In this document: positions 11,719 to 22,997 of the stretch, piece after piece
Position numbering within the stretch: position 1 is the first letter of the stretch
How the letters are laid out: the number at the start of each line of letters is the position of its first letter
The notes under the pieces: model-generated
Databases searched by the model: none
Told to the model about the DNA's origin: nothing
Seen by the model: only the letters and a program-made list of their open reading frames with translations
Source of the DNA: Prunus persica
Lineage: Eukaryota; Streptophyta; Magnoliopsida; Rosales; Rosaceae
Length of the DNA stretch: 64,000 nt
Direction of reading: 5' to 3'
Assembly: GCF_000346465.2 (NCBI RefSeq)
Contig: NC_034015.1
Span: 19,592,462 to 19,656,461 of the forward strand
Program-made: the position numbers and the translations under genes

Positions 11719-12927
11719 ATGGAGAAGTGGTGGCTTCTAGCTCTTCTCCTACTGAGTGTAATTCCTATAGAAGCTGGATTTGGAGTGGGTGGTGGTGTTG
11801 GTGTTAATGTTGGCCCTGTTGCTGGGGGTGGGGGAGCTGGAGTTTGGATTGGTGGAGGTATCAACGGAAATGGCCCAAATGCCCCACCTGGATCTTCAGC
11901 TTCAGGGCTTGACAGAGCTTACACTGCTCTGCAGGCATGGAAATCAGCCATCTCTGAAGACCCATCAAAAATTTTAGACACTTGGGTTGGCTCTGATGTG
12001 TGTTCTTACAAAGGGGTCTTTTGTGCAGATTCTCAATATGAAGTTTCTGCAGCCTCTGGCCCTGTTGTTGCTGGTATAGATCTCAACCATGCCAATCTCC
12101 AAGGCACTCTTGTCAAAGAACTCTCCTTTCTCACTGAAATGTCTCTCCTTCACCTCAACAGCAACAGATTTTCAGGCACAATTCCTGACACTTTCAAGGA
12201 CCTCACCTCACTCCAAGAGCTGGACCTCAGCAACAACCATTTCTCAGGCTCTTTCCCTACAGTCACATTATACATTCCAAACCTCATTTACTTAGACCTC
12301 AGATTCAACAGCTTTTCTGGGCCCATTCCTGAAGATCTCTTCAATAGGAGACTAGATGCAATCTTTCTCAACAACAACCAATTTGCAGGTGGACTTCCTG
12401 AAAGTTTGGGGAACTCCCAAGCTTCTGTGATCAATTTAGCTAACAACAAATTCAGTGGGAACTTCCCAGCTAGTTTTGGCTTCATGAGCAATAAACTGAA
12501 GGAGATTTTGTTTCTCAACAACCAGTTAACAGGTTGCATTCCTGAGGGAGTTGGGCTCTTCACAGACATTCAAGTTTTTGATGTCAGCTTCAATTCACTG
12601 ATGGGTCATCTGCCAGACACAATCTCCTGTCTGCAAGACATTGAAGTTCTGAACTTGGGACACAACAAGCTATCTGGGGTTCTTCCAGAAATGGTGTGTT
12701 CTTTGAAAAGCCTTTTGAATTTGACTGTTGCTTACAATTTCTTTTCTGGGTTCAGCCAGGAATGTGCCAAATTGTTCTACAGAAATGTGGGGTTTGATTT
12801 TTCATTGAATTGCATTCCTGGGAGGAACATGCAGAGACCTCAACCAGAGTGCTCCTTAATTCCAGGAGGTGGGTTGAATTGTCTGAGAATCCCTGGTTCA
12901 AAGCCTCTTGTTTGCGGGTCTCTTTAG
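11719..12927 (+). CDS. Secreted leucine-rich repeat protein, LRX-like but without extensin domain
   Basis: A single 402-residue exon. Residues 1-19 form a signal peptide (hydrophobic LLALLLLSVIP). A Gly/Val-rich linker follows to about residue 50. The LRRNT-like region has ALQAWKSAI and a Cys pair around DVCSYKGVFC. Next come about nine plant-type LRRs (SGTIPDTFKDLTSL, GPIPEDLFNRRLD and others). It ends with a Cys-containing cap and stops at GSKPLVCGSL. LRX proteins have the same N-terminal and LRR layout but continue into Ser-Pro-rich extensin repeats, which are absent here. The At4g06744/At4g29240 group is the closest I recall. It probably acts in the cell wall, perhaps binding RALF peptides as LRX proteins do; that role is inference. 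Confidence 0.88.
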   Translation: MEKWWLLALLLLSVIPIEAGFGVGGGVGVNVGPVAGGGGAGVWIGGGINGNGPNAPPGSSASGLDRAYTALQAWKSAISEDPSKILDTWVGSDVCSYKGVFCADSQYEVSAASGPVVAGIDLNHANLQGTLVKELSFLTEMSLLHLNSNRFSGTIPDTFKDLTSLQELDLSNNHFSGSFPTVTLYIPNLIYLDLRFNSFSGPIPEDLFNRRLDAIFLNNNQFAGGLPESLGNSQASVINLANNKFSGNFPASFGFMSNKLKEILFLNNQLTGCIPEGVGLFTDIQVFDVSFNSLMGHLPDTISCLQDIEVLNLGHNKLSGVLPEMVCSLKSLLNLTVAYNFFSGFSQECAKLFYRNVGFDFSLNCIPGRNMQRPQPECSLIPGGGLNCLRIPGSKPLVCGSL

Positions 12928-13527
12928 CCAAGCTCAGTCTTTGTACAACAGGTTTGGTGAAAATGGCTTCTCTATTAATTAATAGCAATTATGATTTGAC
13001 CTTCCCTGAATCTCAATTTTATTTCTTTATTTAACTCTGTGCATCTGAAAAAAATATAGTATCAGTTTCAGAAACTCCAATGGATAAAGTCTGTCCAGAA
13101 AAAGTTTATGATTAGCATTCAATTCCAGTGGTAGAACTTCGAAGAAGAATCATCAGCAAAAATTAGCGTATATGAAAATGGTTTTACCCTTGTTGTCATT
13201 CGACATTCTTATGGAATATGTAATCTTTTGAGCCTATACTTTTATCAGCTTGTGTCACGTGACATCTATTAACAATGCTCTAATTTAATAGCTTTCGTCT
13301 TCATCATCGCAGCCAATCTACATAACTAGGTAAAATCATCTTTATCGGTCATTGCTGAAAAAGATTGGTACCACTTGAAAAGATGAACACAAATACAAGG
13401 CTTCTCTCCAGCTGGAAATTAACGAAAGGAACTAATGGCATTGGCAACCAATTATTAATATCATGGCGGCCATTGAACACAAGGGGAAAAATAATACAAC
13501 AACGTGATTATGTTGCACACAATTTTG
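12928..13527. other. Intergenic, tail-to-tail
   Basis: Short 3' flanks of the LRR and acid phosphatase genes. I see no repeat or gene in it. Confidence 0.6.
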
Positions 13528-15544
13528 CTAGGCAATGTAATACATTGGATTTGGAAGTTTAAAGGATCGTTGGGCCACTGCAAAACCCAACAAATCACTC
13601 CATTGATCTCCCGAGCTCCCGTGAATTCGATAACCTTCGTTTATCAAATCTGATCTCTTCTCGGATTTGTAGACAGTGGCCGTTGTTCCTTGATCAGAAG
13701 GTCCTCTGTATCATTTAATAAACATCATCAGCAATCCTTATTATCATGTTCTAAGCTGTAATTTATTTCTTCATACCATGTGTATTTTGCCTCATAGCTT
13801 GAAAAGGAACAAAGAAAGAAGGAAAGGAAGAAACTTAGCCCATGTACCTCAGTAGCAGCCTCTCCCAATTGTTGTAACGTGCATATAGAAGGTTTTTCGC
13901 TGTGGCATTTCTCTGATGTTCACTCCGCCCAGTTAACAGAAAAATCTTGAAACCCAACTCCTGAAGCTCCTTGTATAATTTCAAACTAGCTGGGAGAGCA
14001 GGGGCCTTAGCCAAATCCACCCACTCATCAAAAGATGCTTCATCGAAGGTCTCTGATCTATGTCCATAAGAATATAGACCTAGTCAATTTCATCATATCA
14101 TTGAAAAACTTAATCAATTAAGAAGGCTAAAAGCATTGATCTAGTCTAATAATCCTCTGTGTAACTCACTCTTGTTAAAGGAACATAAAACCAGACCAAA
14201 ACCAGCTAAAAATATCTGCTGGGAAATCGAACAATATGAACTAAATCCAGAATTTTCAGTGGAACTCCCATTGCTGAGATTGAGGTTGGGGACTTGAAGG
14301 CAATGAACAATGTTTTTGCAACCCTAGTTTTTCTCAAAAACATGGAAATTACAGCATTAGTGCAAACAGATTTCACATGATAAGTTTCTTGGGTGAAGAG
14401 CTGTCCTGACTTGCTTCTCAACATTGGCACATAACAGAAGTTGAAATTTTTACATACTGCTGCTGTAAATTCCTTTTTCTATTTTCCCCCAACAAAATTG
14501 CATTCTAAGATGCAACGGTTGTTTCTTCCCCTTTTGGCCTTCATTTTTCATTATCATATATGCTACCTCAAAAAAGATACATGTTTAGCACAAACCAAAA
14601 GGGTATTTGCAGCATCATCTTTTACAAGCATTGCAAACCAAATGACCAATAAAAGAGGAGGCTACAAATGATGCATGCTTAAAGAAACTAAAATACTACC
14701 TATGAGACTCTTAAACAAGATTTAATGCTTAATGCCCTGTTTAAACACAAGCTGTAGCATGCTTATGTTATGCATGACTAACATTTCTAAATTCAATATG
14801 CGTTCATTTTCACCATTCTGCCACATCAAAATTGGACTTTAGCTGAATGCAATGCAGCACCCTGTTTGCTCCAAAAGATAAAAGGAATAACACTTTTCTG
14901 CTTTTCGGTGGGGGCTTGTACCCTAGCATACATTGCAAAACAGTGACCTAACTACCTTGTGGCAACCTCTTATTGGCTAACCCACCTGCCAATGACCAAT
15001 CAATCACATGTATATTGCACCTCCTACCACGACAGGGCAAAGCGTTCCTAACCCCACAACAATTCATTTTGCGGTAATAATCCAACAAATCAACAAAAAG
15101 TCAAAAACGCTGAGATAAGGAAATTCCACAAATCAAACGGCTGTAAACCAATCAAGCTTACCCGAATCCATGCGCCTGATAGTAGGGAAAATTGGAGAGC
15201 AGAGTCTCATCGATGTCGAAGACCCAAGCGTCCTTACCATCTCCTCCGATTTGAACCCCCCGAGCGAAGCTCAGCGAGTAATTCGCGACGGCTGCCGAGT
15301 CGGACAGGTACCGGTCGCCGGTCATGTAGTCCTGGACGAAGGCGACGCACCGGGACGGAATGCTGGTCCAGGTTCCAGCGTCGTTGGTCTCGACGGAGAA
15401 TCGCCAGCTGTCGCAGTAGAGGTTATCGTCCGTGATGCGGTGTCGTTTCGGCGGCATTTGGATGATGGATTGGGATAATAATGTGGTTGGGATTATGAGG
15501 AGGTTGATGATGAGGAAGAGGAGGTGGTGGACGGAGGAGGCCAT
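13528..15544 (-). CDS. HAD-family acid phosphatase, vegetative storage protein-like (class IIIB)
   Basis: Three exons, 15544-15162, 14057-13848 and 13705-13528, give 256 residues. The acceptor for exon 3 must be ACAG before 13705; the alternative AG 2 bp downstream breaks the frame. Residues 1-25 are a hydrophobic signal peptide. The HAD nucleophile motif is VFDIDETLLSN, with Asp110 and Asp112. Motif II is FLLTGRSE, and the lysine motif is in VYKSEKR. The C-terminal motif IHGSSGDQWSDLLG gives the last acidic loop. Plant members are secreted or vacuolar acid phosphatases, and some serve as storage proteins. All catalytic residues are present, so an active enzyme is expected. Arabidopsis At4g29260/29270 are the likely relatives by sequence type and position. 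Confidence 0.92.
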
Positions 15545-16547
15545 TGATATTGTTGACGGAAAACCCAGAAAGGTCTTTGCGGAGAACGGAAAGAGCTTTC
15601 TGGTTTCGGTCTTTCAGAGGCGAAGGGTCAAAATGGAGGGAGAGTTTTCTTACCGATAAACTTTTCTTTTTTCTTCTTTTGTTTTGTATTTCTCTGAAAC
15701 GAAACTTTTTAAAGTAAATTTTTTACTCGGAATTCGGTAGTAGTTTTTCCTTTTTTTAAAAGACAAACAAAAAATAGTTTCACTAAGAGGATGTAAGGGC
15801 TATAATCGAAGTTATATATATATATATACACCTAGTTAGGATAAGTTTTCTATCACTAGAGATGTAAGTTGTGCTAATCATAAGTGTTTTAATTTGGACT
15901 TGACGCTTGACCTCAACTTGATCAGGATAAAATATGCTCATCTAGTTACCTAAATTTAGCTCAACATGTGAATATATCCCGGAGTTATGTTATTAATCAA
16001 ACACTAACAAGGGTTTCTTTGACCTCAATCTGATCCGGTCTTTTTTGGTTGTTGTTGATAAAGCGATATTTTAAACTACTCTCACGTACATAGAAGATGA
16101 ATTCGGGTGTAAATGGTGGGCACACGTCTTAGCCAAGTCATGCCTCAAGGTTGCAATTGGTAAAGTTTTTTGTACATGTATGATAGATAATAAGAGAAAT
16201 TCCCTATCACAAGATGTGCCTACAAAACCCAAACCGCTGGCAGAATCGAAACCATAAAAACGTTGTCACTCTTTGAAGACCAAAATCAGATATAATAATC
16301 AAACAAAAACAGAGGATACACTCACAATTCCCAAATAGGGGAAAACTTGCAAGATTTGAGGGGAAAAAATAATCACGATGGAAGAATTTTGGAAAGGGAA
16401 AAAAAGAGAAGGGAATCAAAGAAGAGGAAAAATATACATATTGAGTGCTCAAACCAACAATGCCTCAAACTGAGCAAAAACTAATTGGTTGTCACAGCAA
16501 CAGACAGGATATGACAAAGAAGATTATGATTTTGAACCAGTTTTAAT
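15545..16547. other. Intergenic between two minus-strand genes
   Basis: Promoter side of the acid phosphatase and 3' flank of the DUF1005 gene. It has a short TA run near 15815. No gene recognised. Confidence 0.6.
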
Positions 16548-18792
16548 TTAGGAAAAGCAATTTTGTTCATCATGGCAAAGCTCCTTTCTAAGTTTATGCG
16601 AGAAGAGTCTGCAAGCGTCCATGCTAAGATCAATGGCAGCTGATAGTGCTACAAACAGAGCAGCATCAGCCATGCAAGTCACATGTTGCACTCCAACTTG
16701 TACACTAGGCTTGCTAACCTTTCCTTCGCCTTCAACGGTTGAACCCGTCACAAACCCTTTTACCGGTGACCTTGAGTTCAATGCAGAATCTCTCATTAAA
16801 CTACTGTCAATGCAAAATTGTCCACCCTTTTTGACACTCATTGTACCTTCAGCAATGGTAATGCTGCTACTAGGCCCATTGTCAGTAACAAGTTCAAACT
16901 TGTATCCCAAGCCATCAATAGGCCCTCTCTCGCGCCATGCCTCAAGACGACCCCATGGCTTCCAGCTGCTGACGGAGAAGCCATGAGGTCGGAGGATGAG
17001 CCAGGCACCCGGGTTTGACCTGGAGACGCGATCACTGCCCGGGGACGGCACAAAGGGAGTGATCATAGAAGCTGCTGCCACAGGTGAGCCAGATAGATCA
17101 TGAATTGTTATCATCCACCCCTTTCTCTCCCTTCCTGGCCTTTCTCTATCACCTGAAAAGGTTCTCATCCATCCTCTATTATTCATGCTGGTAAAATCGG
17201 ATTGGAGAGATCTGCAGATTCCACACAAGATCAAAACCCCATTATGATCATCATAATTTATTTTGTGTAGTAGTATTAGGACAAGATTAAATAAGAGAGA
17301 GGGGTTGTCAAACAGGAATATAATCAAAAACAGAACATGTGAGAATTGAGACCAAATATACTTGCACATGGGAGGGAATCCAATTATCCAACCATCCAAA
17401 GATACAGTTTGGGGAGTTGACATTGTCTGTTTGATTAAGTCAGATATGCAACTACCATACCAGATTACCAGACCACCTGACTGTTTAAGGTTTTGTGCTT
17501 CCAAATGCAACTCTCAGCAACAACTAAATCATTCATAGAATTATATATTTCAGGGTCGGTGGAGGCAGGGTTTTAAATTATATCAGTAATCTTTGACATA
17601 TGCAGAGGACCCAAAACAGCTCACAAATTAAACACAAATGTATCATCAGAAAAGGCATAAATGTGGACTGAACAAGTAAAAGAATCTAAACTTGCCCCGA
17701 AAATTTTTGCATGTGAAATCTTCCAAACCAAGCCAAACTATGGATAGAGACTGATGCTATTTTTTTCATGTGACAAAAGGCCTTGCTGTCAATAGCAAGA
17801 AATGAAAAGTGGATTGTCCACAAGTGATTTTGTTGGTCTGATTTGCAACTTTGATTAGCGATGACCCATGAAAGAAAGAAACACATGAAGATACTCAGAA
17901 AGACTCTAGCATGAAAGAAACGTAAAATTCTAAACTGAACCAACTTTGGCATGTGATTGTAGGACACCAGCCAGCTAACCCAATCCAAAAATGTGCAACT
18001 CAAAACCCATATCATGAAAATCGACACAGAAAAAAGTAATTCACCCAAAAAAGCAAAGACAGAAAGAGACCAAAAAAAAACAAAAACAAAAGAACTCGTA
18101 CATTTACTTACAGTTAAAACAGCACTATCAGCTCACGTTAGCTGAAGTGCATAATTCAAGACTATAGTGCGCCATAAAGCCAGAAAAACTCACCGAAATC
18201 TCGAGTTACGGTCCGCACTGAACTTGCAGCTAAAAACGGGCTGTCGTATGTCCCTCCCCTGAATCTGAAAAACCACGGGGCTACACTCCGGTTCACCACC
18301 GAACTGGAAAACGAACCGGGGGTCCGGCTCGGCCCGGACAGTCAAGTGCAACTTGGCGGAGGGCTTCTCGCGGTCCTTCCCTAGCTTCATCCACCCGTTT
18401 TGGATCACGGTCGGGTGGACCCGGGCCGAGTCGAGGTCAATGCTGAGGTGGACCCGGCCCAGCAACTTCCCGCTGGTGACGCCGCAGGTCCGGCCCATCC
18501 GGCCTGTGTAGACGGAGACCCGGAGCGTGACGGGCTTGCCGTAGAGGCGGCGGAGCAAGGTGGGGTCCACGTGAAAGCCGGGAGCTGATGTGGACGAGTC
18601 AGGCGGAGAAGAGTCGCTGAGTGAATTGGAGAGGGTGAGGAGGGCAGTTTGGGAAGGGAAGTTTTTTATCTTGAGCTCGCAGAAGCAGGGGGTGGTTGAC
18701 GAGTGAACTCCTGGACCGGCCGGTCTGGTTGCGTGCGGGAGCTTGAGAGCCAGAGAGTCCACATTGAGCCGTACAAATGGACATGGATCCAT
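16548..18792 (-). CDS. DUF1005 family protein
   Basis: Two exons, 18792-18194 and 17211-16548, join in phase 2 and give 420 residues, the usual length for this plant-only family. It begins MDPCPFVRLNVDSLALKLP, the typical DUF1005 start. Recognisable parts are FCELKIKNFPSQ, a C2-like beta-rich segment with FHVDPTLLRRLYGKP and VQIGRDIRQPVFSCKFSADR-type sequence, then SMNNRGWMRTFSGDRERPGRERKGWMI across the early second exon. The C-terminal part has WLILRPHGFSVSSWKPWGRL and a Cys/Ala-rich end. The biochemical role is unknown to me; one Arabidopsis relative is a stress-responsive gene (ASG1). The intron is about 980 bp. Exon 1 is strikingly GC-rich compared with its surroundings. Confidence 0.88.
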
Positions 18793-20813
18793 TAATGTTG
18801 AGCTGAGCTGTTGATTTCTTGCTGATCAAATGGAGATGAATGTCTGTCGTCTGTCTCTCTCTCTCTCTCTGTATGTGGGTTTTTATGTATAGGGTGGGTG
18901 GGGAAGATGGGATTTTGTCAAAAATTGTGAAAAGGAGACAGCTTGTTTTTTGAGTGAAGGACTCAAAAAATGGAGGTTGGTTTATAACTTATATTTGCTT
19001 GCATGTTACCAGTTTTAACGTTTCACTTTCTCCAAAGGCTTCTTTTTACTTCTTTTATATGGCTTGGTTTTGTATTGTAGCTTTGTACATTGTGAAGTGC
19101 ATATTCTCTGTTTCTTCTCTGTATTCTATTGTCGCCAGTTTTCTTACGCAAACTATTAAAATGCGGATTTTGTTACACATACACTATTAAGACGTTTTTA
19201 CTAGATTAAACTTTTTTAATTATGTAGTATATCTCATTATGTGTTATAATATACCTTTTAAAATAGGAAATATTTAATTATATCGTCCACTCATATACAG
19301 TAATTTCTATCATTGCTAGTGGGTAATTAGAAACCTCATGCTTGTTTGTTGCCATATATTTTAATTAACTAGTATCTCTTTTTATTTTTGTTTTGATTTT
19401 GTGCTCTTATGTTTCATTTTCATTGAAGTGATTTCTGGTAGTATAAAAAAAGGTTCAACTAGTTTCCTCATGGATTCGTGAAAGGTTTAGTTAAATAGTT
19501 TTGCCATTCTCTTCCACTCCAAGAGCCATCTATGAACTATTCAATGTAGCCTTCACAATAACATCTTCTAACAGCCAAATTTCATCGTTGTTCGATTTTA
19601 TTATAAGATTACGTTTGTATTATGAGTTTACACAAACACGACCCGTTTAATTATACAAACACGATATATTTATTAAACAAAGAACATAATACATCTTGCA
19701 TTTCGTAACCCTAGTCTGTTAATTTTCAAATGAAGCAAGACGATGGAGTGAATTCCCCCGGTCAACACTTCGTTCACCAAACCCACCACTTTAGAAAGAG
19801 AGTAACAAATACACAGTGTTAACATGTTATTGTCCAATAATAATATCATAAAATTTAGATTAGTGTGTGGGGTTAGAAGGGCAAAAGAAATGGGTAAGGA
19901 TAAAATGCAAATGGATGAGGACCCCCACAGTGGGGTCAGAGTACAGCTAGGTAAAGGCTGTCACCACGTTGTCATTCAAAACCCTACTGGATGGATTTGA
20001 TTGTGTGACCATTTGTCTTTGCAAAAAATTATATTCGCTCGGAAAAGGGCAAAAAAAACAAAAAAGAGCACAGAAGCAACGGAGGTTGTCGATGTGGCAT
20101 TTGATTTTGTTGGCGCCGTCTAATCAGGTGCTTGGCCAGCTGTCTTTGGACGGAATAACGCTTACATGAAAAACGGGAATAATAATCTTTTATGATTTAT
20201 CTTGTTTTTATTTTCAGTAAAATTAGTTTGGTTTTTTGCTGTTTTTAGGTAATTAGCTTAAATTTCTTTGCTAGACTCTATTTTTTTCCGGTCAAAATAT
20301 TTTTAAATCTCTTCCCTACCGAATACATTTTGATAATTGGTGGAGCATTGAATTATTTATGCACCTAAGTTTGATATTCCTTTTTATATCAAGTAATTAA
20401 ACATATAACAACAAAATGACAAAATTATTCTTGTCGTATTTTCAACGTTTTGGTACATTTATTTTTCAATTTATTCGTTCTTTATTAGATAAGTAATAGG
20501 CGGAAGCAAAAATCGACTGGAATTTGAATAGAACAGGGTGGCAAATTGCAGAAAAAAAGAACCCCAGTGTAGAAAAATATGAACAAGTAGAGAAAGATTG
20601 GTACTTGGGTTTTAATTGCAAAAATTCTAGATGGTCCACAGGAATTGGAGGACTCAAAGGAATTGAATTAAATGTCGTATCATATGCAATGTTTTTTTCT
20701 CTCAATTTGTTGTGTGTGGGATTTTGGAATGTTTTTGTTTTTAATTAAAGCATTTTTGTTTTTGTTTTACTGTGGGGCACGCATATTTATTATGTGTGAT
20801 GCGAATGCAATGT

Positions 20814-20832
20814 GGGGGGGGGGGGGGGGGGG
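20814..20832 (+). repeat. Poly-G tract, 19 bases
   Basis: An unbroken run of 19 G. Such tracts are rare in plant DNA, can form quadruplexes and are error-prone in sequencing, so the exact length is doubtful. Confidence 0.85.
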
Positions 20833-20917
20833 CAAGCGTGTCGGCATACCATATAGATTGTTTGGCAACCTCTCATTCAGACCATGATGTTTGTTGCATT
20901 GCTACGCTACCAAATGT

Positions 20918-20920
<3 letters not shown>

Positions 20921-20952
<32 letters not shown>
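20921..20952. repeat. (CT)n microsatellite
   Basis: About 16 CT units in intergenic DNA. Confidence 0.9.
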
Positions 20953-20956
<4 letters not shown>

Positions 20957-21283
20957 CACCTTTTAAGCCTACACTTAATTATTAGCCAAAACAATGGCAA
21001 CAACCATTATGTTCTTAATAATTTTATCCTGGCTCTGCTCTGTGTTTTCAAGGACGATATAAGCATCATGAGGTTTGTGAGGTCACCAACTTAATTTCAT
21101 GCACTAATTAAGACCTAATGTGAAGCTTTTGACCCCAAAAATGTGAAGCTAGGTTTCTAGACTTTTCTTTATGGACGTGTAAGTAGTCTAGTATCAAATT
21201 TCGTTGTAAAGTATGAAAGTAAGTGAGAGTAAATCTTATATATATTTTTTGTTTTATAAAAGCGATAGTCTAAACTACTCTAA

Positions 21284-21625
21284 GAGCATTTTCACCAATT
21301 TGTCATGGCAAAAGATAAGGGGAGGCAATGGTTGATACTATTCACATGAATAGTGCCTGCCCTTACAATTTTTTTTTTGTTGGTTTTCCACCCATTGTCA
21401 TGGCAACCCAAGGGCAACTACTATTCACGTGAGATATGAGGAGATGAATTTATATAGAGTTTGGGTGTGGGAAATGAATAAAACAGCAGCAGTCAGGCAA
21501 ATCTTGCCTTTAGGTTTGCCTAGGCTGAGCCTACTCCTTGCCCGGGCTAGCCTTCACTGCAGGAGTTCGTTTTTGGGGGTTGGGGAGCCTTCTACCCGTG
21601 CTGGCCTGCACGAGTGGAAGTGCTC
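21284..21625. mobile_element. Tourist/Harbinger-like MITE, 342 bp
   Basis: The left end gagcattttcacc and the right end, read in reverse as gagcacttccac, form short terminal inverted repeats. Both ends are flanked by TAA (21281-21283 and 21626-21628), the 3-bp target duplication typical of PIF/Harbinger elements. The interior has paired motifs such as tattcacatgaatagtgcc and ctattcacgtgag, but no transposase. It is a non-autonomous element. Confidence 0.65.
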
Positions 21626-22924
21626 TAAACTACAAGAATAAGAATTCGTACTTGAGTGCAAGGGGCGTACTCATTGCCATGACCAACTGACCTAATTCAC
21701 GTCTTTTATCATTTCTTGTATTTTAGTTTTATCATTTGTGATTAACATGGTTGTTGTTTATCTTTTTATTTTCTTCCTAAAAAAGCTGTTAGTGTGTAAT
21801 ACCCCAAAATCATACACTCTGTATGGTGGATCCTAAGCATCCAAAATCTGATATGTAAATCAATGTCTGCTAACGTTATGAAAAGCACATAGGGACAATC
21901 CATTTGGTTTGTAGTTTTGCCCAAGAACAAAGTTTGGTAGACCCAAAAAAAGCACTGAAGGACATTATCATATTGGGGCCTTTGGTCCTTTGGAATGGGC
22001 ATGGTTATATTATTAAGTTATAACACCAACTCGGGTGGCTGGCTTCAAATGGTTGAGATTTTGGTCTTTCCTTATAAGGTTTTTCCTGGCAAGCATTTAA
22101 GCAAAGCCAGCAAGCTGGTGATGGTATCAATGAGAAGTTGGCAGACAGGTCATTTGGGTTCTCTTCTCTATATATTATCTCCCCATTCAGATTGGGTAGG
22201 GTGGTCCACCTCTCTCTCATAACATCACAAGTCTTGACCCATAATTAACCCTCATTGTCTTGCAAAGCAAACGCAAATTATGGAAATTGAATCACCAGCT
22301 TAACCATGCTTTAGGTTTAGGACCCCCCCCCCAATGACACATTGCATGATGATCAATTAGGTGCAAAGGGATGACAAAGCTTCATCAATTTTTTGTCGGC
22401 ATAAAATATTACGTACAACTTTTCTCATACGTACTCTATTATTATAAAGTCAGACCTTAAAATAAAAAATAAAGACAATCATATATAAATTTAATAGAAT
22501 AATCTATAAAAATCAAAATATTTGTAGCTCAAATGATTAAAACCAATTACACGTACACTCGAAGTCCTATTTTAACTAAGAAAAAAGCCTCATATATACA
22601 TATATCCACACGAGTGCTTGCTTGTGCATCCTAACTCAGGTGGCGGGTCAGTGGCTGAAGGCCCAGATCCATACCAACATGTGGCTTTTAAGTTAGTGGA
22701 CCTGACCTATATTTTGGGCTTAAGTTGAACCCAAAAAATGCGCGGCCCAATTTCTAACCCAATTGTCAGCGGTTCGCGCGTGCGATAACTGAGAAAGGTG
22801 CGCGAAAGCGATAGTCTTACAGAAGCTTCTGGTGGTTGGGTCGTAGTTGTATGAGGAGGAACCTGTTGTTTCAATTTCCTTCATTTCGAAGTTATTTTAT
22901 TTGAAGCCAGCAATTAGGAGCGAG

Positions 22925-22948
22925 CGAGAGCGAGAGAGAGAGAGAGAG
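22925..22948. repeat. (GA)n tract upstream of Derlin
   Basis: A GA-rich tract (with CGAG units at its left end) 50-75 bp before the Derlin start codon, probably in the 5' leader. Confidence 0.85.
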
Positions 22949-22997
22949 ATCTCAACTGGGATATCACTGGAATTAGCTAGAAAATTCTGGGTCTGCC

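Larger units (their letters stand above)
18793..22997. other. Intergenic, 4.2 kb, divergent promoters
   Basis: Between the DUF1005 gene and Derlin. A short CT run (about 18855-18871) lies just upstream of the DUF1005 start. The rest is AT-rich with a poly-G tract, a (CT)n tract and a MITE, listed separately. No protein gene recognised. Confidence 0.6.

Noticed and set aside
17212..17510. Upstream continuation of the DUF1005 exon 2 frame
   Set aside because: It is intron read-through; the true link is to exon 1 at 18194, which restores the family sequence.
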